Shown: positions 1 through 9,840 of the stretch, in pieces
Layout of the letters: each line of letters begins with the position of its first letter
Position numbering within the stretch: position 1 is the first letter of the stretch
From: Agathobaculum hominis
GTDB taxonomy: Bacteria; Bacillota; Clostridia; Oscillospirales; Butyricicoccaceae
Length of the DNA stretch: 64,000 bases
Direction of reading: 5' to 3'
NCBI RefSeq assembly: GCF_014288055.1
Contig: NZ_JACOPK010000008.1
Span: 62,001-126,000, forward strand
Translations under genes and position numbers: made by a program
The notes under the pieces: generated by a model
The model's database searches: none
Told to the model about the DNA's origin: nothing
What the model saw: the letters and a program-made list of their open reading frames with translations, nothing else

Positions 1-923
1 GCGCGGCAGGCTGCGACGTTACGCTTGCCTGCGACAGCAAGGTCGATAATATCGACGCCGGCATCAAGAACGTAACGATCAATATCGGCGTGCCGACCAA
101 GGTCACGGCGGGCGGCTCGCTCGTTTCTCAGGCGACCTTCTCGGGCGTTGACGGCACGAAGATCTGCAAGGCACAGTGGTATCAGGACGGCAAGCCGCTC
201 TCCGGCCTCACAAACGACAAGTTTGAGCTGTCGAACGGCAAGGTCTCCAAACATACCACCTACTTCACCTTCACGAAGAACATGAAGACCTCGGTCACCA
301 CCGGTCTCAAGCTGACCTACGTCAACCCGTCCACGGGCGAGACGGAGGAGATCTATGCGGAAAAGACCGTTCCGATCGAGAACTATTCGAACGAGTGGTA
401 TCAGCAGCGCGACGTAAAACGCGTGCTCAATCTGGTCTCCTCGACCTACCGCGGCAACTACACGACCTCGTATGCGGTCAACAACGACTATAAGGCCTAC
501 GAGAAGGAGACCTGGGTCAACGCCAAGGGCTATTCGAGCAATTCGAACTATCTGGTCTGGATCAACCGTGCGTATCAGCACGTTAACGTCTTTACCGGCT
601 CCAAGGGCAGCTGGAAGCTGACAAAGAGCTTTGTCGTCGGCACGGGTGCACCGGGTACCGAGACCCCGGTCGGCGTCACCAGAGTCACCTACAAGCTCAA
701 GGCAGGCTGGACCACGAGCACGTATACCGTTCGTCCGGTCGTGGGCTTCTATCCGGATACCGGCTATGCGTTCCATTCCCGTCTGTGCACGCCGAATACG
801 GACAAGGAATACGACTTCAGCAGCGGCTACCCCGTATCGCACGGCTGCGTCCGCATGCAGAAGAAAGACGTCAACTGGATCTACGATAACGTTCCGATCG
901 GCTCGACCGTCGTAATCTTCTAA
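1..923 (+). CDS. L,D-transpeptidase (YkuD fold), C-terminal part; 5' end outside window
   Basis: The reading frame is open from base 3 to the stop at 921-923, so the gene starts left of the window; the GTG at 90 is internal. The last ~150 residues form a YkuD catalytic domain with the signature SHGCVRM, whose Cys is the nucleophile, preceded by FHSRLC. The upstream part, rich in Thr, Lys and Tyr, looks like extracellular Ig-like or wall-binding modules. Enzymes of this family make 3-3 cross-links in peptidoglycan or attach proteins to it, acting outside the membrane. A strong terminator follows 14 bases after the stop. Exact substrate cannot be told from the fragment. Confidence 0.9.
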   Translation, partial: AAGCDVTLACDSKVDNIDAGIKNVTINIGVPTKVTAGGSLVSQATFSGVDGTKICKAQWYQDGKPLSGLTNDKFELSNGKVSKHTTYFTFTKNMKTSVTTGLKLTYVNPSTGETEEIYAEKTVPIENYSNEWYQQRDVKRVLNLVSSTYRGNYTTSYAVNNDYKAYEKETWVNAKGYSSNSNYLVWINRAYQHVNVFTGSKGSWKLTKSFVVGTGAPGTETPVGVTRVTYKLKAGWTTSTYTVRPVVGFYPDTGYAFHSRLCTPNTDKEYDFSSGYPVSHGCVRMQKKDVNWIYDNVPIGSTVVIF

Positions 924-936
924 AAAGCAAAACAAA

Positions 937-964
937 ACCCCACCGCTGTGCGGTGGGGTTTTTC
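937..964 (+). terminator. Intrinsic terminator of the L,D-transpeptidase gene
   Basis: Stem CCCCACCG / CGGTGGGG with a 4-base loop, followed by TTTTT. Confidence 0.85.
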
Positions 965-1142
965 GCGCGTCAGCGCGTATTCAAACGCGTTTGCAGTGCA
1001 AATGCGAAAAAAACCGAGGACATGCGCCTCGGTTTTTTACTTCTGGAGGGAGAAAGTTTCCGCATGGGAACTTTCGGACGACTCGTGTTCTGCGAAGCCA
1101 GAACACAGATTGTCGGCGAAACGTCAGTTTCGCGACAGTCTC
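964..1142 (-). repeat. Hairpin-rich intergenic repeat, copy A
   Basis: In the prfB direction this starts right after the prfB stop (AGACTGTCG). It folds as a chain of hairpins: GCGAAACTGACGTTTCGC; TGTTCTGG..CAGAACA; GAAAGTTCCC..GGAAACTTTC; AAACCGAGG..CCTCGGTTT with a T-run (a usable terminator); a GCAAACGC-type stem; and GCGCGCTGACGCGCG. The same modules recur near 8.7, 16.7, 19.1, 23.1 and 33.4 kb. Confidence 0.85.
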
Positions 1143-2282
1143 TTACATATTGCCGCCCTTGCTGCCTTCCCACACACCGGTGGCGAGAGCAGACAGATAA
1201 GCGTTGATGAAGCCGTCAAGATCGCCGTCCATGACTGCGTTGATGTTCGCGTTCTCGAAGCCGGTACGGGTATCCTTCGCGAGGGTGTACGGCATGAAAA
1301 CGTAAGAGCGGATCTGGCTGCCCCATTCGATCTTCTGCTGAACGCCCTTGATGTCGGAGATCTTCTCGAGGTGCTCGCGCTCCTTGATCTCGACCAGCTT
1401 GGAGCGCAGCATGCGCAGACAGTTTTCCTTGTTCTGGAGCTGGCTTCGCTCGGTCTGGCAGGCAACGACAATGCCGGTCGCCTTATGGATGAGTCGGACC
1501 GCAGAGGAGGTCTTGTTGATGTGCTGACCGCCTGCACCGGACGAACGGTAAACCTGCATCTCGTAGTCGTCCGGCTTGATTTCGAAGTCCGCGGAGGTAT
1601 CCGGAATGTCCGGCACGACCTCGACAGCCGAGAACGAAGTCTGACGGCGGCCGGATGCGTCGAACGGGGAGATGCGGACCAGACGATGCACGCCGCTCTC
1701 GCCCTTGAGGAAGCCGTAGGCGTTCTCGCCCTCGATGAGGATGTCGGCGGACTTGATGCCGGCGGTGTCTCCGTCCTGATAGTCCATGATCTTGTAGGTA
1801 AAGCCGTGGCGCTCTGCCCAGCGCGTGTACATGCGGTACAGCATCGCGCACCAGTCCTGCGCCTCGGTGCCGCCTGCGCCGGCATGGAAGGACACGAGGG
1901 CGTTGTGGCTGTCGTATTCACCGGTGAGCAGCGTGCCGAGCTTCTGCTCCGCTACGGTATCCTCGAGCTCCTTGAAGCCGGTCTCAAGCTCCTCGAGCAT
2001 GGACTCGTCATCCTCCTCGATCGCCATCTCGCAGATGGTCAGCAGGTCGTCGCACAGCGTACACATCCTGCCATACGCCTCGACCTTGCCCTTGAGCGAG
2101 CCCATGCGGGAGACGATCTTCTGGCTCTCCTCCGGGTTGTCCCAGAAGCCGGGCTGGGAGGACTTGATCTCGAGCTCCTCTACCTCGCGCTTCGCCTGCT
2201 CGATGCCGAGCGCCTTGTCGAGGCCTTCGATCTCTGGCTTGAGGTTGTTCAGTTTCACCTTGTATTCTTCAAACTGCAGCAT
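1143..2282 (-). CDS. prfB: Peptide chain release factor 2 (RF2)
   Basis: Cytosolic class I release factor that reads UAA and UGA and triggers peptidyl-tRNA hydrolysis. The 379 residues contain the RF2 anticodon-like tripeptide SPF (205-207) and the catalytic GGQ (251-253, in SGAGGQHINKTSSA). The SPF motif separates it from prfA at 7.6 kb, which carries PET. The start ATG at 2282 has the ribosome site AGAAGGAG. The reading frame is continuous through residues 15-35, where many bacteria have the autoregulatory +1 frameshift with an in-frame UGA, so that control appears absent here. A promoter lies 40-65 bases upstream. Confidence 0.97.
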   Translation of the reverse strand: MLQFEEYKVKLNNLKPEIEGLDKALGIEQAKREVEELEIKSSQPGFWDNPEESQKIVSRMGSLKGKVEAYGRMCTLCDDLLTICEMAIEEDDESMLEELETGFKELEDTVAEQKLGTLLTGEYDSHNALVSFHAGAGGTEAQDWCAMLYRMYTRWAERHGFTYKIMDYQDGDTAGIKSADILIEGENAYGFLKGESGVHRLVRISPFDASGRRQTSFSAVEVVPDIPDTSADFEIKPDDYEMQVYRSSGAGGQHINKTSSAVRLIHKATGIVVACQTERSQLQNKENCLRMLRSKLVEIKEREHLEKISDIKGVQQKIEWGSQIRSYVFMPYTLAKDTRTGFENANINAVMDGDLDGFINAYLSALATGVWEGSKGGNM

Positions 2283-2319
2283 ATAAATGCTCCTTCTTCT
2301 GTATTTTCAGCTATCTTAT

Positions 2320-2348
2320 AGTATACCGTTTTGCGGAGACCTTGTAAA
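2320..2348 (-). promoter_or_regulatory. prfB promoter
   Basis: On the minus strand TTTACA, 17-base spacer, TATACT, with the start codon about 38 bases after the -10 box. Confidence 0.7.
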
Positions 2349-2428
2349 GAATTTTTCTGAAATTACGGGGTAAAACCCGCTCTGCCGGTCAAATTGATTC
2401 TGTACCGGCGTCGGCTTCCGCGCGTCAG

Positions 2429-2470
2429 CACACAGATCGCCGGCAAAACGGCGGTTTCGCGCCGGTCTCG
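2429..2470 (-). repeat. Diverged remnant of the hairpin repeat
   Basis: The order ACACAGATcgCCGGC..GTTTCGCGCCGGTCTC matches the end of copy A (ACACAGATTGTCGGC..GTTTCGCGACAGTCTC). GACAG on one arm has become GCCGG and TGTCGG has become CGCCGG on the other, so the pairing is kept by paired changes. It lies in the prfB-antiporter intergenic region. Confidence 0.55.
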
Positions 2471-2504
2471 CCGTAAAGAATATGCAAATATTGAGAAGTT
2501 CGGC

Positions 2505-2533
2505 TTGACTAATTGCAGCTTTTCGCATATGAT
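2505..2533 (+). promoter_or_regulatory. Promoter of the riboswitch-antiporter transcript
   Basis: TTGACT, 17-base spacer, TATGAT; predicted start near 2540, directly before the riboswitch. Confidence 0.75.
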
Positions 2534-2540
2534 AGACTGG

Positions 2541-2668
2541 TAAGAGGGAGTAGCTCACGCCGCACGGCGTGGTCGGCAACGCCATCCCCGGCGGGAAACC
2601 GCCCGGTGCCGGACCGCAAGCAGCGAGACTTTTATTGCACGCATGGGTGCAATGAAGGTCTTTTTTTT
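2541..2668 (+). promoter_or_regulatory. yybP-ykoY (Mn2+) riboswitch with terminator
   Basis: The 5' segment GAGGGAGTAGCTC and the 3' segment AGCGAGACTTTTATTGCAC match the conserved ends of the yybP-ykoY class, with a GC-rich helical arm between (CCCCGGCGGGAAACCG...). The 3' segment is also the left arm of a terminator: GACTTTTATTGCAC pairs with GTGCAATGAAGGTC, followed by eight T. Metal binding to the conserved 3' strand would therefore favour antitermination. Known members sense Mn2+ and control metal exporters. The cation antiporter gene starts 69 bases later. Confidence 0.8.
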
Positions 2669-2736
2669 ATGCGGTGCGCGATTTCTACCCGATCTGCGGC
2701 CTGTCCGCAGTATTCTAACAGCAGGAGGAACTGTTT

Positions 2737-3687
2737 ATGCTGTCATTTGTCATGCTTGTCATCGGTTTCGTGCTTCTCGTGTGGGGCGCGGACAAATTCG
2801 TCGAGGGCGCGAGCGCACTCGCGCGTAAAATGGGCGTCTCGCCCCTGCTCGTCGGTCTGACCATCGTTGCCTTCGGTACGTCCATGCCGGAGCTTGCAGT
2901 CAGCGTCACGGCGGCGCTCCGGGGCGCGAACGAGATCGCGGTCGGCAACGTCGTCGGCTCGAACATGTTCAATCTGCTCGTTGTCGCCGGCCTTTCTGCC
3001 GTCATCTGTCCGCTCGTGATGGATAAGATGCTGCTGCGCCGCGACTGGCCGCTGTCCATTTTTGCGGCGGTGCTGCTGCTCGTCGCCATCGCGCCGGATC
3101 ATGTCATCGCGCGCTGGGAAGGCGCGGTGCTGCTGGTCATCTTTGCCGTCATTCTCAGCCGCCAGATCAAGGCGGCGCTGAACGACCGCGCTCAGCTCGC
3201 AGCGGCGGAGGCGGAAGCGGCGGAAGAGGCGGCGGAAATGACCAAATCGCCCGTCATGATCTGGGTCAATATCGTGCTCGGCCTCGCCTGCATCGTGCTC
3301 GGCGGTCAGCTCGCGGTAAACGGCGCGACCGGCATCGCGCGCATGTTCGGTCTGAGCGAAACGCTCATCGGTCTGACCATCGTCGCCATCGGCACGAGCC
3401 TGCCCGAGCTGGTCACCTCGATCGTCGCGGCGCGCAAGGGACAGAACGAGATCGCCATGGGCAATGTAATCGGCTCCAATCTGTTCAATATTCTGCTTAT
3501 TCTCGGCGTTTCTGCGGTTATTACGCCTATCCCGGTGCAGGCGACGTCGATCATCGACTGCCTGTTCCTCATCGCCATCAGCGTCGTGTTCTACCTCCCG
3601 GCGCGCAAGGGCAAGCTCGGCCGCCTGCCGGGCGCGGTGATGGCTGCGATGTATGTCGCGTACACGGCCTACCTCATCATGCGGTAA
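2737..3687 (+). CDS. Calcium/sodium antiporter-like cation exchanger (CaCA family, YrbG type)
   Basis: Integral membrane protein of 316 residues with about ten hydrophobic segments. It has the two inverted alpha-repeats of the CaCA superfamily: VAFGTSMPELAVS..GNVVGSNMFN in the first half and VAIGTSLPELVTS..GNVIGSNLFN in the second, which carry the ion-binding acidic and Asn residues. An acidic Ala/Glu-rich loop (about 160-180) separates the halves. The start ATG has AGGAGG. The Mn2+-type riboswitch in the leader suggests Mn2+ (or other divalent cation) export rather than Ca2+ alone; that is an inference from the control region. Confidence 0.9.
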   Translation: MLSFVMLVIGFVLLVWGADKFVEGASALARKMGVSPLLVGLTIVAFGTSMPELAVSVTAALRGANEIAVGNVVGSNMFNLLVVAGLSAVICPLVMDKMLLRRDWPLSIFAAVLLLVAIAPDHVIARWEGAVLLVIFAVILSRQIKAALNDRAQLAAAEAEAAEEAAEMTKSPVMIWVNIVLGLACIVLGGQLAVNGATGIARMFGLSETLIGLTIVAIGTSLPELVTSIVAARKGQNEIAMGNVIGSNLFNILLILGVSAVITPIPVQATSIIDCLFLIAISVVFYLPARKGKLGRLPGAVMAAMYVAYTAYLIMR

Positions 3688-3702
3688 AACGATAAAAAAT
3701 AA

Positions 3703-3740
3703 GTAGGCGGGTGAACGCAGCCTGCTGCGTTCACCCGCCG
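3703..3740 (-). terminator. Terminator of the small Gln/Asn-rich gene (and perhaps of the antiporter)
   Basis: GCGGGTGAACGCAG / CTGCGTTCACCCGC stem of 14 pairs with a short loop. On the minus strand a T-rich tail (CTACTTATTTTTT) follows; on the plus strand there is none. Confidence 0.7.
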
Positions 3741-3746
3741 GAGCGG

Positions 3747-3854
3747 TCAGCCCTGCTGCTGGCCGTTCTTTCTGTTCTGGGAATTCTGCTGAGACTGGTC
3801 CTGCTGATTCTGCTGGGACTGGTTCTGCTTATCCTGATAACGGTTCTGTTTCAT
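3747..3854 (-). CDS. Small Gln/Asn-rich protein of unknown function (35 aa)
   Basis: Starts at ATG 3854 with the ribosome site AGAGGTG and ends at TGA 3747. The peptide begins MKQNRYQDKQNQSQ and continues almost only with Q, N, S, D, K and R to the end QQQG, with no hydrophobic residues. It is predicted to be disordered and soluble. A terminator follows the stop. No family recognised. It sits alone between the antiporter and the YebC gene on the opposite strand to both. The good start signal and own terminator argue for a real gene. Confidence 0.55.
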   Translation of the reverse strand: MKQNRYQDKQNQSQQNQQDQSQQNSQNRKNGQQQG

Positions 3855-4025
3855 AGCGGTGTTTCACCTCTTCTTTGAGTTTTCGCTCATAGTCTGCACG
3901 GAAGAGACGAAAAATATACGGCAAGGGGTTGCGAAAATGCGCAAAAGCTGATAAAATTGTTGTGCGTGTTATGACGCAGCACTATTGTTTAATATTATTT
4001 GCTGATAGAAAGAGGGACATTTAAC

Positions 4026-4769
4026 ATGTCGGGACATTCGAAATGGAACAACATCGCCAAGCGCAAGGGCGCAAACGATGCAAAGAAGGCTAAAATCTTC
4101 ACCAAGATCGGCCGTGAGATGGCGATCGCGATCAAGGAGGGCGGCTCGGCCAACCCGGACTTCAACTCCCGTCTGCGCGACTGCATCGCAAAGGCAAAGG
4201 CAAACAACATGCCGAACGACAACATCAAGCGCACGCTCGACAAGTACTCCGGTGCGAACGGTCAGGTCGATTACGAGGCAAACAACTACGAGGGCTACGG
4301 CGTAGGCGGCGTTGCAGTCGTTGTCGAGACGCTGACCGACAACAAGAACCGCACGGTAGCAGACGTTCGCCACCTGTTCGACAAGTACGGTGCAGGTCTG
4401 GGCGCTTCCGGCTGCGTATCCTGGCAGTTCGACAAGAAGGGCGTTATCATCATGGAGAAGGGCGACCTCGACGAGGACACCGTCATGATGCAGGCGCTCG
4501 ATGCAGGCGCAGAGGACTTCCTCGCTGACGAGGAGACCTTCGAGATCTACACCGCGCCGGATGACTTCTCTGCTGTCCGCGAGGCGCTCGAGAAACTCGG
4601 CTACGAGTTCGTTGAGGCGCAGGTCGAGATGGTTCCGCAGAACTACATCACCCTCGAGAAGGAAGAGGATATGGCCCAGATGCGCAAGCTGCTCGATGGT
4701 CTCGAGGATAACGACGACGTTCAGGCCGTCTGGCACAACTGGGAGAACGAGGCCGATTACGAGGGCTGA
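4026..4769 (+). CDS. YebC/PmpR family protein
   Basis: 247 residues, the usual length. The N-terminus MSGHSKWNNIAKRKGANDAK with KIFTKIGREM is the family signature, followed by the acidic three-domain body. Members are described as DNA-binding regulators and, more recently, as factors helping ribosomes through difficult proline stretches; the sequence alone does not decide. The start at 4026 is chosen for the conserved MSGHS end and the ribosome site AGAGGGA; an in-frame codon at 3999 is upstream of that site. Monocistronic, with a terminator 25 bases later. Confidence 0.93.
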   Translation: MSGHSKWNNIAKRKGANDAKKAKIFTKIGREMAIAIKEGGSANPDFNSRLRDCIAKAKANNMPNDNIKRTLDKYSGANGQVDYEANNYEGYGVGGVAVVVETLTDNKNRTVADVRHLFDKYGAGLGASGCVSWQFDKKGVIIMEKGDLDEDTVMMQALDAGAEDFLADEETFEIYTAPDDFSAVREALEKLGYEFVEAQVEMVPQNYITLEKEEDMAQMRKLLDGLEDNDDVQAVWHNWENEADYEG

Positions 4770-4793
4770 GTTCCGCCTGAAACCGAAAAGAGA

Positions 4794-4826
4794 AAGACAG
4801 CTGCTTGATTGCGGCTGTCTTTTTTG
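4794..4826 (+). terminator. Terminator of the YebC gene
   Basis: AAGACAGC / GCTGTCTT stem followed by TTTTT. Confidence 0.8.
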
Positions 4827-4869
4827 CTTTTTGCCTGCTTTTTATCTCCTATTTGCGTGCATCCTGTGC

Positions 4870-4875
4870 TATAAT
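4870..4875 (+). promoter_or_regulatory. Extended -10 promoter of the ABC-F gene
   Basis: TGTGCTATAAT, an extended -10 (TG-n-TATAAT), 40 bases before the GTG start; no good -35 box. Confidence 0.5.
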
Positions 4876-4914
4876 ATATTCTGAATAAGAATGCAATGAA
4901 AGGGGTTTCCCTCT

Positions 4915-6839
<1,925 letters not shown>

Positions 6840-6843
<4 letters not shown>

Positions 6844-7595
6844 AAAACGCAAAGGGATGGATAGGGCTTGCGGTGCTGTTCGCCGTCATCGGCGCGCCGC
6901 AGCTGTTCTGGAAGCCGTCGCGGTTCGGCGGCATCTTTCTGATCGCGCTCGCGGCCGGCTGCACGGGGGAGTGGCTGATGGTGCGCGGACGCGAGAAATA
7001 CAGGGTCTGCCGCGTGCTGGCGCGCGTGGGACAGGTGCTTTTCAGCCTGTTCGTGCTCTCATTTGCGCTCGTGCAGATCTGCATCATCGGGGTACATTTC
7101 GAGGAAAACGACCCGGCAGCCGCGCCAAAGGCGGACTATTACCTGACGCTCGGCGCACTCGTCAATCCGGACGGACAGCCGTCAGCGGCGCTTGCCGCGC
7201 GCTGTGACGCGGCGATCAGCGTGCTGAATGCCAATCAGGAGAGCCGCGCCATCCTGTGCGGCGGACAGGGCGGCGACGAGCCGCGCACCGAGGCGGAGGC
7301 TATGCGGGACTACATGACGGCGCACGGCGCCGACCCGGCGCGGCTGATTCTGGAGGATACATCGAGTACGACCATCGAGAATATCGCGAACGCGAAAAAG
7401 CTGCTGCCCGAAGGCGCGGCGGTCGCGGTCATCACGAATGACTACCATCTCGCCCGGGCGCGCCGTCTGCTCGCACACGCCGGTCTGGGCGATGCAGGCG
7501 TACCGGCGAAAACACCGCACCCCAGTCAGTGGGCGGCGGTGCGCTGCCGGGAGTACTGCTCCATTATGGGACTGATGCTCACCGGGCGCTGGTGA
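6840..7595 (+). CDS. YdcF/ElyC-like (DUF218) membrane protein
   Basis: Starts at GTG 6840, overlapping the ABC-F stop by four bases (GTGA), so the two are translationally coupled. 251 residues: two or three hydrophobic helices in the first ~90, then the DUF218 domain. Conserved blocks there are DYYLTLGALV, ILCGGQGGDEPRTEAEAM, LILEDTSSTTIENIANAKKL and VITNDYHLARARRLL. The family is linked to envelope polysaccharide metabolism (ElyC) but has no settled reaction. Followed 23 bases later by prfA. Confidence 0.85.
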
Positions 7596-7618
7596 ATTGC
7601 ACGATTTGGAGATAGATT

Positions 7619-8683
7619 ATGTTTGAGAAACTGAAAATGCTGTCCGCGCGGCTCGACGAGCTGGAAATGCGCCTGTCCGCGCCGGATCTGTACGATGATC
7701 CTGCCCGCGCGGCGCGGCTGCTGCGTGAAAGGAACGAGCTTGAGCCGATCGTCGAAGCATACCGTGCATACGAGCGGGCGCAGCAGCAGCTCGCTGACGC
7801 GACGGAAATGCTGTCCGACCCGGATATGAAGGAGCTTGCGCAGGAGGAGCTCCAGCAGGCCAAGAGCGACATCGCGCGGCTTGAGGGAGAGCTCAAGCTC
7901 CTGCTTCTGCCCAAGGACCCGAACGACGAGAAGAACATCTATGTCGAAATTCGCGGCGGCGCAGGCGGCGAGGAAAGCGCACTGTTTGCGGCCGACCTGT
8001 ACCGCATGTACACGATGTACGCGGACAGGCGCGGCTGGCAGACCGAGGTGATGAGCCGTTCCGAGACCGAGCTGGGCGGCTATAAAGAGATCGTGTTCCG
8101 CGTCGCAGGTGACCGCGTGTATTCGCGGCTCAAGTTCGAGAGCGGCGTACACCGCGTCCAGCGCGTGCCGGAGACCGAGAGTCAGGGCCGCGTGCATACC
8201 TCGACCACAACGGTGGCCGTGCTGCCCGAAGCGGAGGAGCTTGATTTCTATATCGACCCGAAGGATCTGCGCATCGACACGTTCCGTGCGTCCGGCGCCG
8301 GCGGCCAGCACATCAACAAGACCTCGTCCGCTATCCGCGTCACGCACATCCCGACCAATACCGTTGTCGAGTGTCAGGACGAGCGCAGCCAGCACAAAAA
8401 CAAGGAAAAGGCGCTGTCCGTGCTGAGAAGCCGCCTGTATGAGGCCGAGGTAGAAAAGCAGCGCGCCGCCATCGCGGCCGACCGCAAAAGTCAGGTCGGC
8501 ACGGGCGACCGTTCTGAGCGCATACGCACCTATAATTTCCCGGAAAACCGTGTGTCCGACCACCGCATCAAGCTGACCATCTACAAGCTCGACCAGTTCC
8601 TGAACGGCGACATGGACGAGATCCTTGACGCACTCATCGCGGCGGACACGGCGGAAAAGCTGCGGCAGCAGAGCGAAGCGTGA
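7619..8683 (+). CDS. prfA: Peptide chain release factor 1 (RF1)
   Basis: 354 residues. It has GGQ at 228-230 and the RF1-type codon-recognition tripeptide P-x-T as PET (184-186), so it should read UAA and UAG. RF1 is often followed by the methylase gene prmC; here a Sua5-type gene follows instead. The ribosome site is TTGGAG. The stop codon is immediately followed by repeat copy B. Confidence 0.97.
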   Translation: MFEKLKMLSARLDELEMRLSAPDLYDDPARAARLLRERNELEPIVEAYRAYERAQQQLADATEMLSDPDMKELAQEELQQAKSDIARLEGELKLLLLPKDPNDEKNIYVEIRGGAGGEESALFAADLYRMYTMYADRRGWQTEVMSRSETELGGYKEIVFRVAGDRVYSRLKFESGVHRVQRVPETESQGRVHTSTTTVAVLPEAEELDFYIDPKDLRIDTFRASGAGGQHINKTSSAIRVTHIPTNTVVECQDERSQHKNKEKALSVLRSRLYEAEVEKQRAAIAADRKSQVGTGDRSERIRTYNFPENRVSDHRIKLTIYKLDQFLNGDMDEILDALIAADTAEKLRQQSEA

Positions 8684-8782
8684 GACTGTTGCGAAACTGA
8701 CGTTTCGCCGACGATCTGTGTTCATGCGCGCTGCCGCGCGAGTGCTGTTTGGCGCGGGCAAATGGACTTTATCGACAGACTG
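8682..8782 (+). repeat. Hairpin repeat, short copy B (internal deletion)
   Basis: Begins inside the prfA stop (tgAGACTGTT), keeps the first hairpin GCGAAACTGACGTTTCGC and the final modules GCGCGCTGCCGCGCG and TTTATCGACAGACTG, but lacks the middle hairpins and the terminator module. The junction falls after TCTGTGTTC. It supplies the first codons of the over-long upstream reading of the next gene. Confidence 0.75.
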
Positions 8783-8812
8783 AAATACTACCATAAATGG
8801 AAGTGGAAATAC

Positions 8813-9838
8813 ATGAAAACAACTCTTTTGACCCCGGAAACCGACGAAAACGCGATAAAGACCGCGGCGGAGCTCATTCGTCAGGGCGAGGTGGTCGGCA
8901 TGCCGACCGAGACCGTGTACGGCCTTGCGGCGAACGCGCTGAACGGCGAGGCGGTGAAGAAGATATTCCTTGCCAAGGGCCGCCCGCAGGACAATCCGCT
9001 CATCGTGCACATCGCGGATTTCGACCAGATCTATGACCTGTGCCCGAGCGTGCCGCCGCAGGCAAAACAGCTCGCCGAGGCGTTCTGGCCCGGCCCGATG
9101 ACCATGATCGTACCCAAGGGCGACTGCATCCCGGACGAGGTCTCGTGCGGCCTTGATACGGTCGGCATCCGCCTGCCGTCGCACCCGATGGCGCGCGCAC
9201 TCATCCGCGAGAGCGGCGTACCGCTCGCCGCGCCCTCCGCGAATACCTCGGGCCGCCCCTCGACCACGACGGCCGCGCACGTCATGCGCGACATGGACGG
9301 CAAGATCGCGGCGGTGCTGGACGGCGGCGCGTGCGGCGTCGGCGTGGAGAGCACGGTCATCACGCTCGCGCTCGAGCGGCCGCGCCTGCTGCGTCCGGGC
9401 GGCATCACGCTCGAACAGCTGCGCTCGGTGCTCGGCGAGGTCGATGTGGACCGCGCACTGTACGAGAAGATCGGAGACGACGTAAAGGTGTCCGCTCCGG
9501 GCATGAAATACCGCCATTACGCGCCGAAAGCGCCGGTAACGGTCGTGCGCGGCGACCCGGCACAGACCGCAGCGTATATCGCGCAGCATATTGGCGAAAA
9601 GACCGGCGTGATGTGCTTCGACGAATACCGGGACTGCTTCCCTGGCTGCGTGGTCGAATGCTTCGGCTCGGAGAACGACCTCGGCACACAGGCGCGCGAG
9701 GTGTTCGACCGTCTGCGCGCGTTCGACGATACCGACGTGCGGCAGATCTGGGCGCAGTGCCCCTCGGACGAAGGACTCGGCCTCGCCGTCGCAAACCGGA
9801 TTAAGAAAGCAGCGGGGTTCTCGGTTGTTGAGGTGTAA
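8813..9838 (+). CDS. L-threonylcarbamoyladenylate synthase (Sua5 type)
   Basis: Makes threonylcarbamoyl-AMP from Thr, bicarbonate and ATP for the t6A37 tRNA modification. 341 residues from ATG 8813. The YrdC domain fills about 1-200, with GMPTETVYGLAANAL, KGRPQDNPLIVHI and APSANTSGRPSTT; the Sua5 C-terminal domain follows, beginning at PGMKYRHYAPKAP. The ORF could open at 8762, but that codon lies inside repeat copy B and has no ribosome site, whereas GGAAG precedes 8813. Linked to the next (broken) gene by a 2-base gap. Confidence 0.94.
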   Translation: MKTTLLTPETDENAIKTAAELIRQGEVVGMPTETVYGLAANALNGEAVKKIFLAKGRPQDNPLIVHIADFDQIYDLCPSVPPQAKQLAEAFWPGPMTMIVPKGDCIPDEVSCGLDTVGIRLPSHPMARALIRESGVPLAAPSANTSGRPSTTTAAHVMRDMDGKIAAVLDGGACGVGVESTVITLALERPRLLRPGGITLEQLRSVLGEVDVDRALYEKIGDDVKVSAPGMKYRHYAPKAPVTVVRGDPAQTAAYIAQHIGEKTGVMCFDEYRDCFPGCVVECFGSENDLGTQAREVFDRLRAFDDTDVRQIWAQCPSDEGLGLAVANRIKKAAGFSVVEV

Positions 9839-9840
9839 CG

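Noticed and set aside
948..2321. 457-codon open frame opposite prfB
   Set aside because: Begins in a terminator and repeat copy A; prfB is certain on the other strand.
7526..9589. 687-codon open frame antisense to prfA and the Sua5-type gene
   Set aside because: Shadow of two well-identified genes and runs across their intergenic repeat; no start signal.
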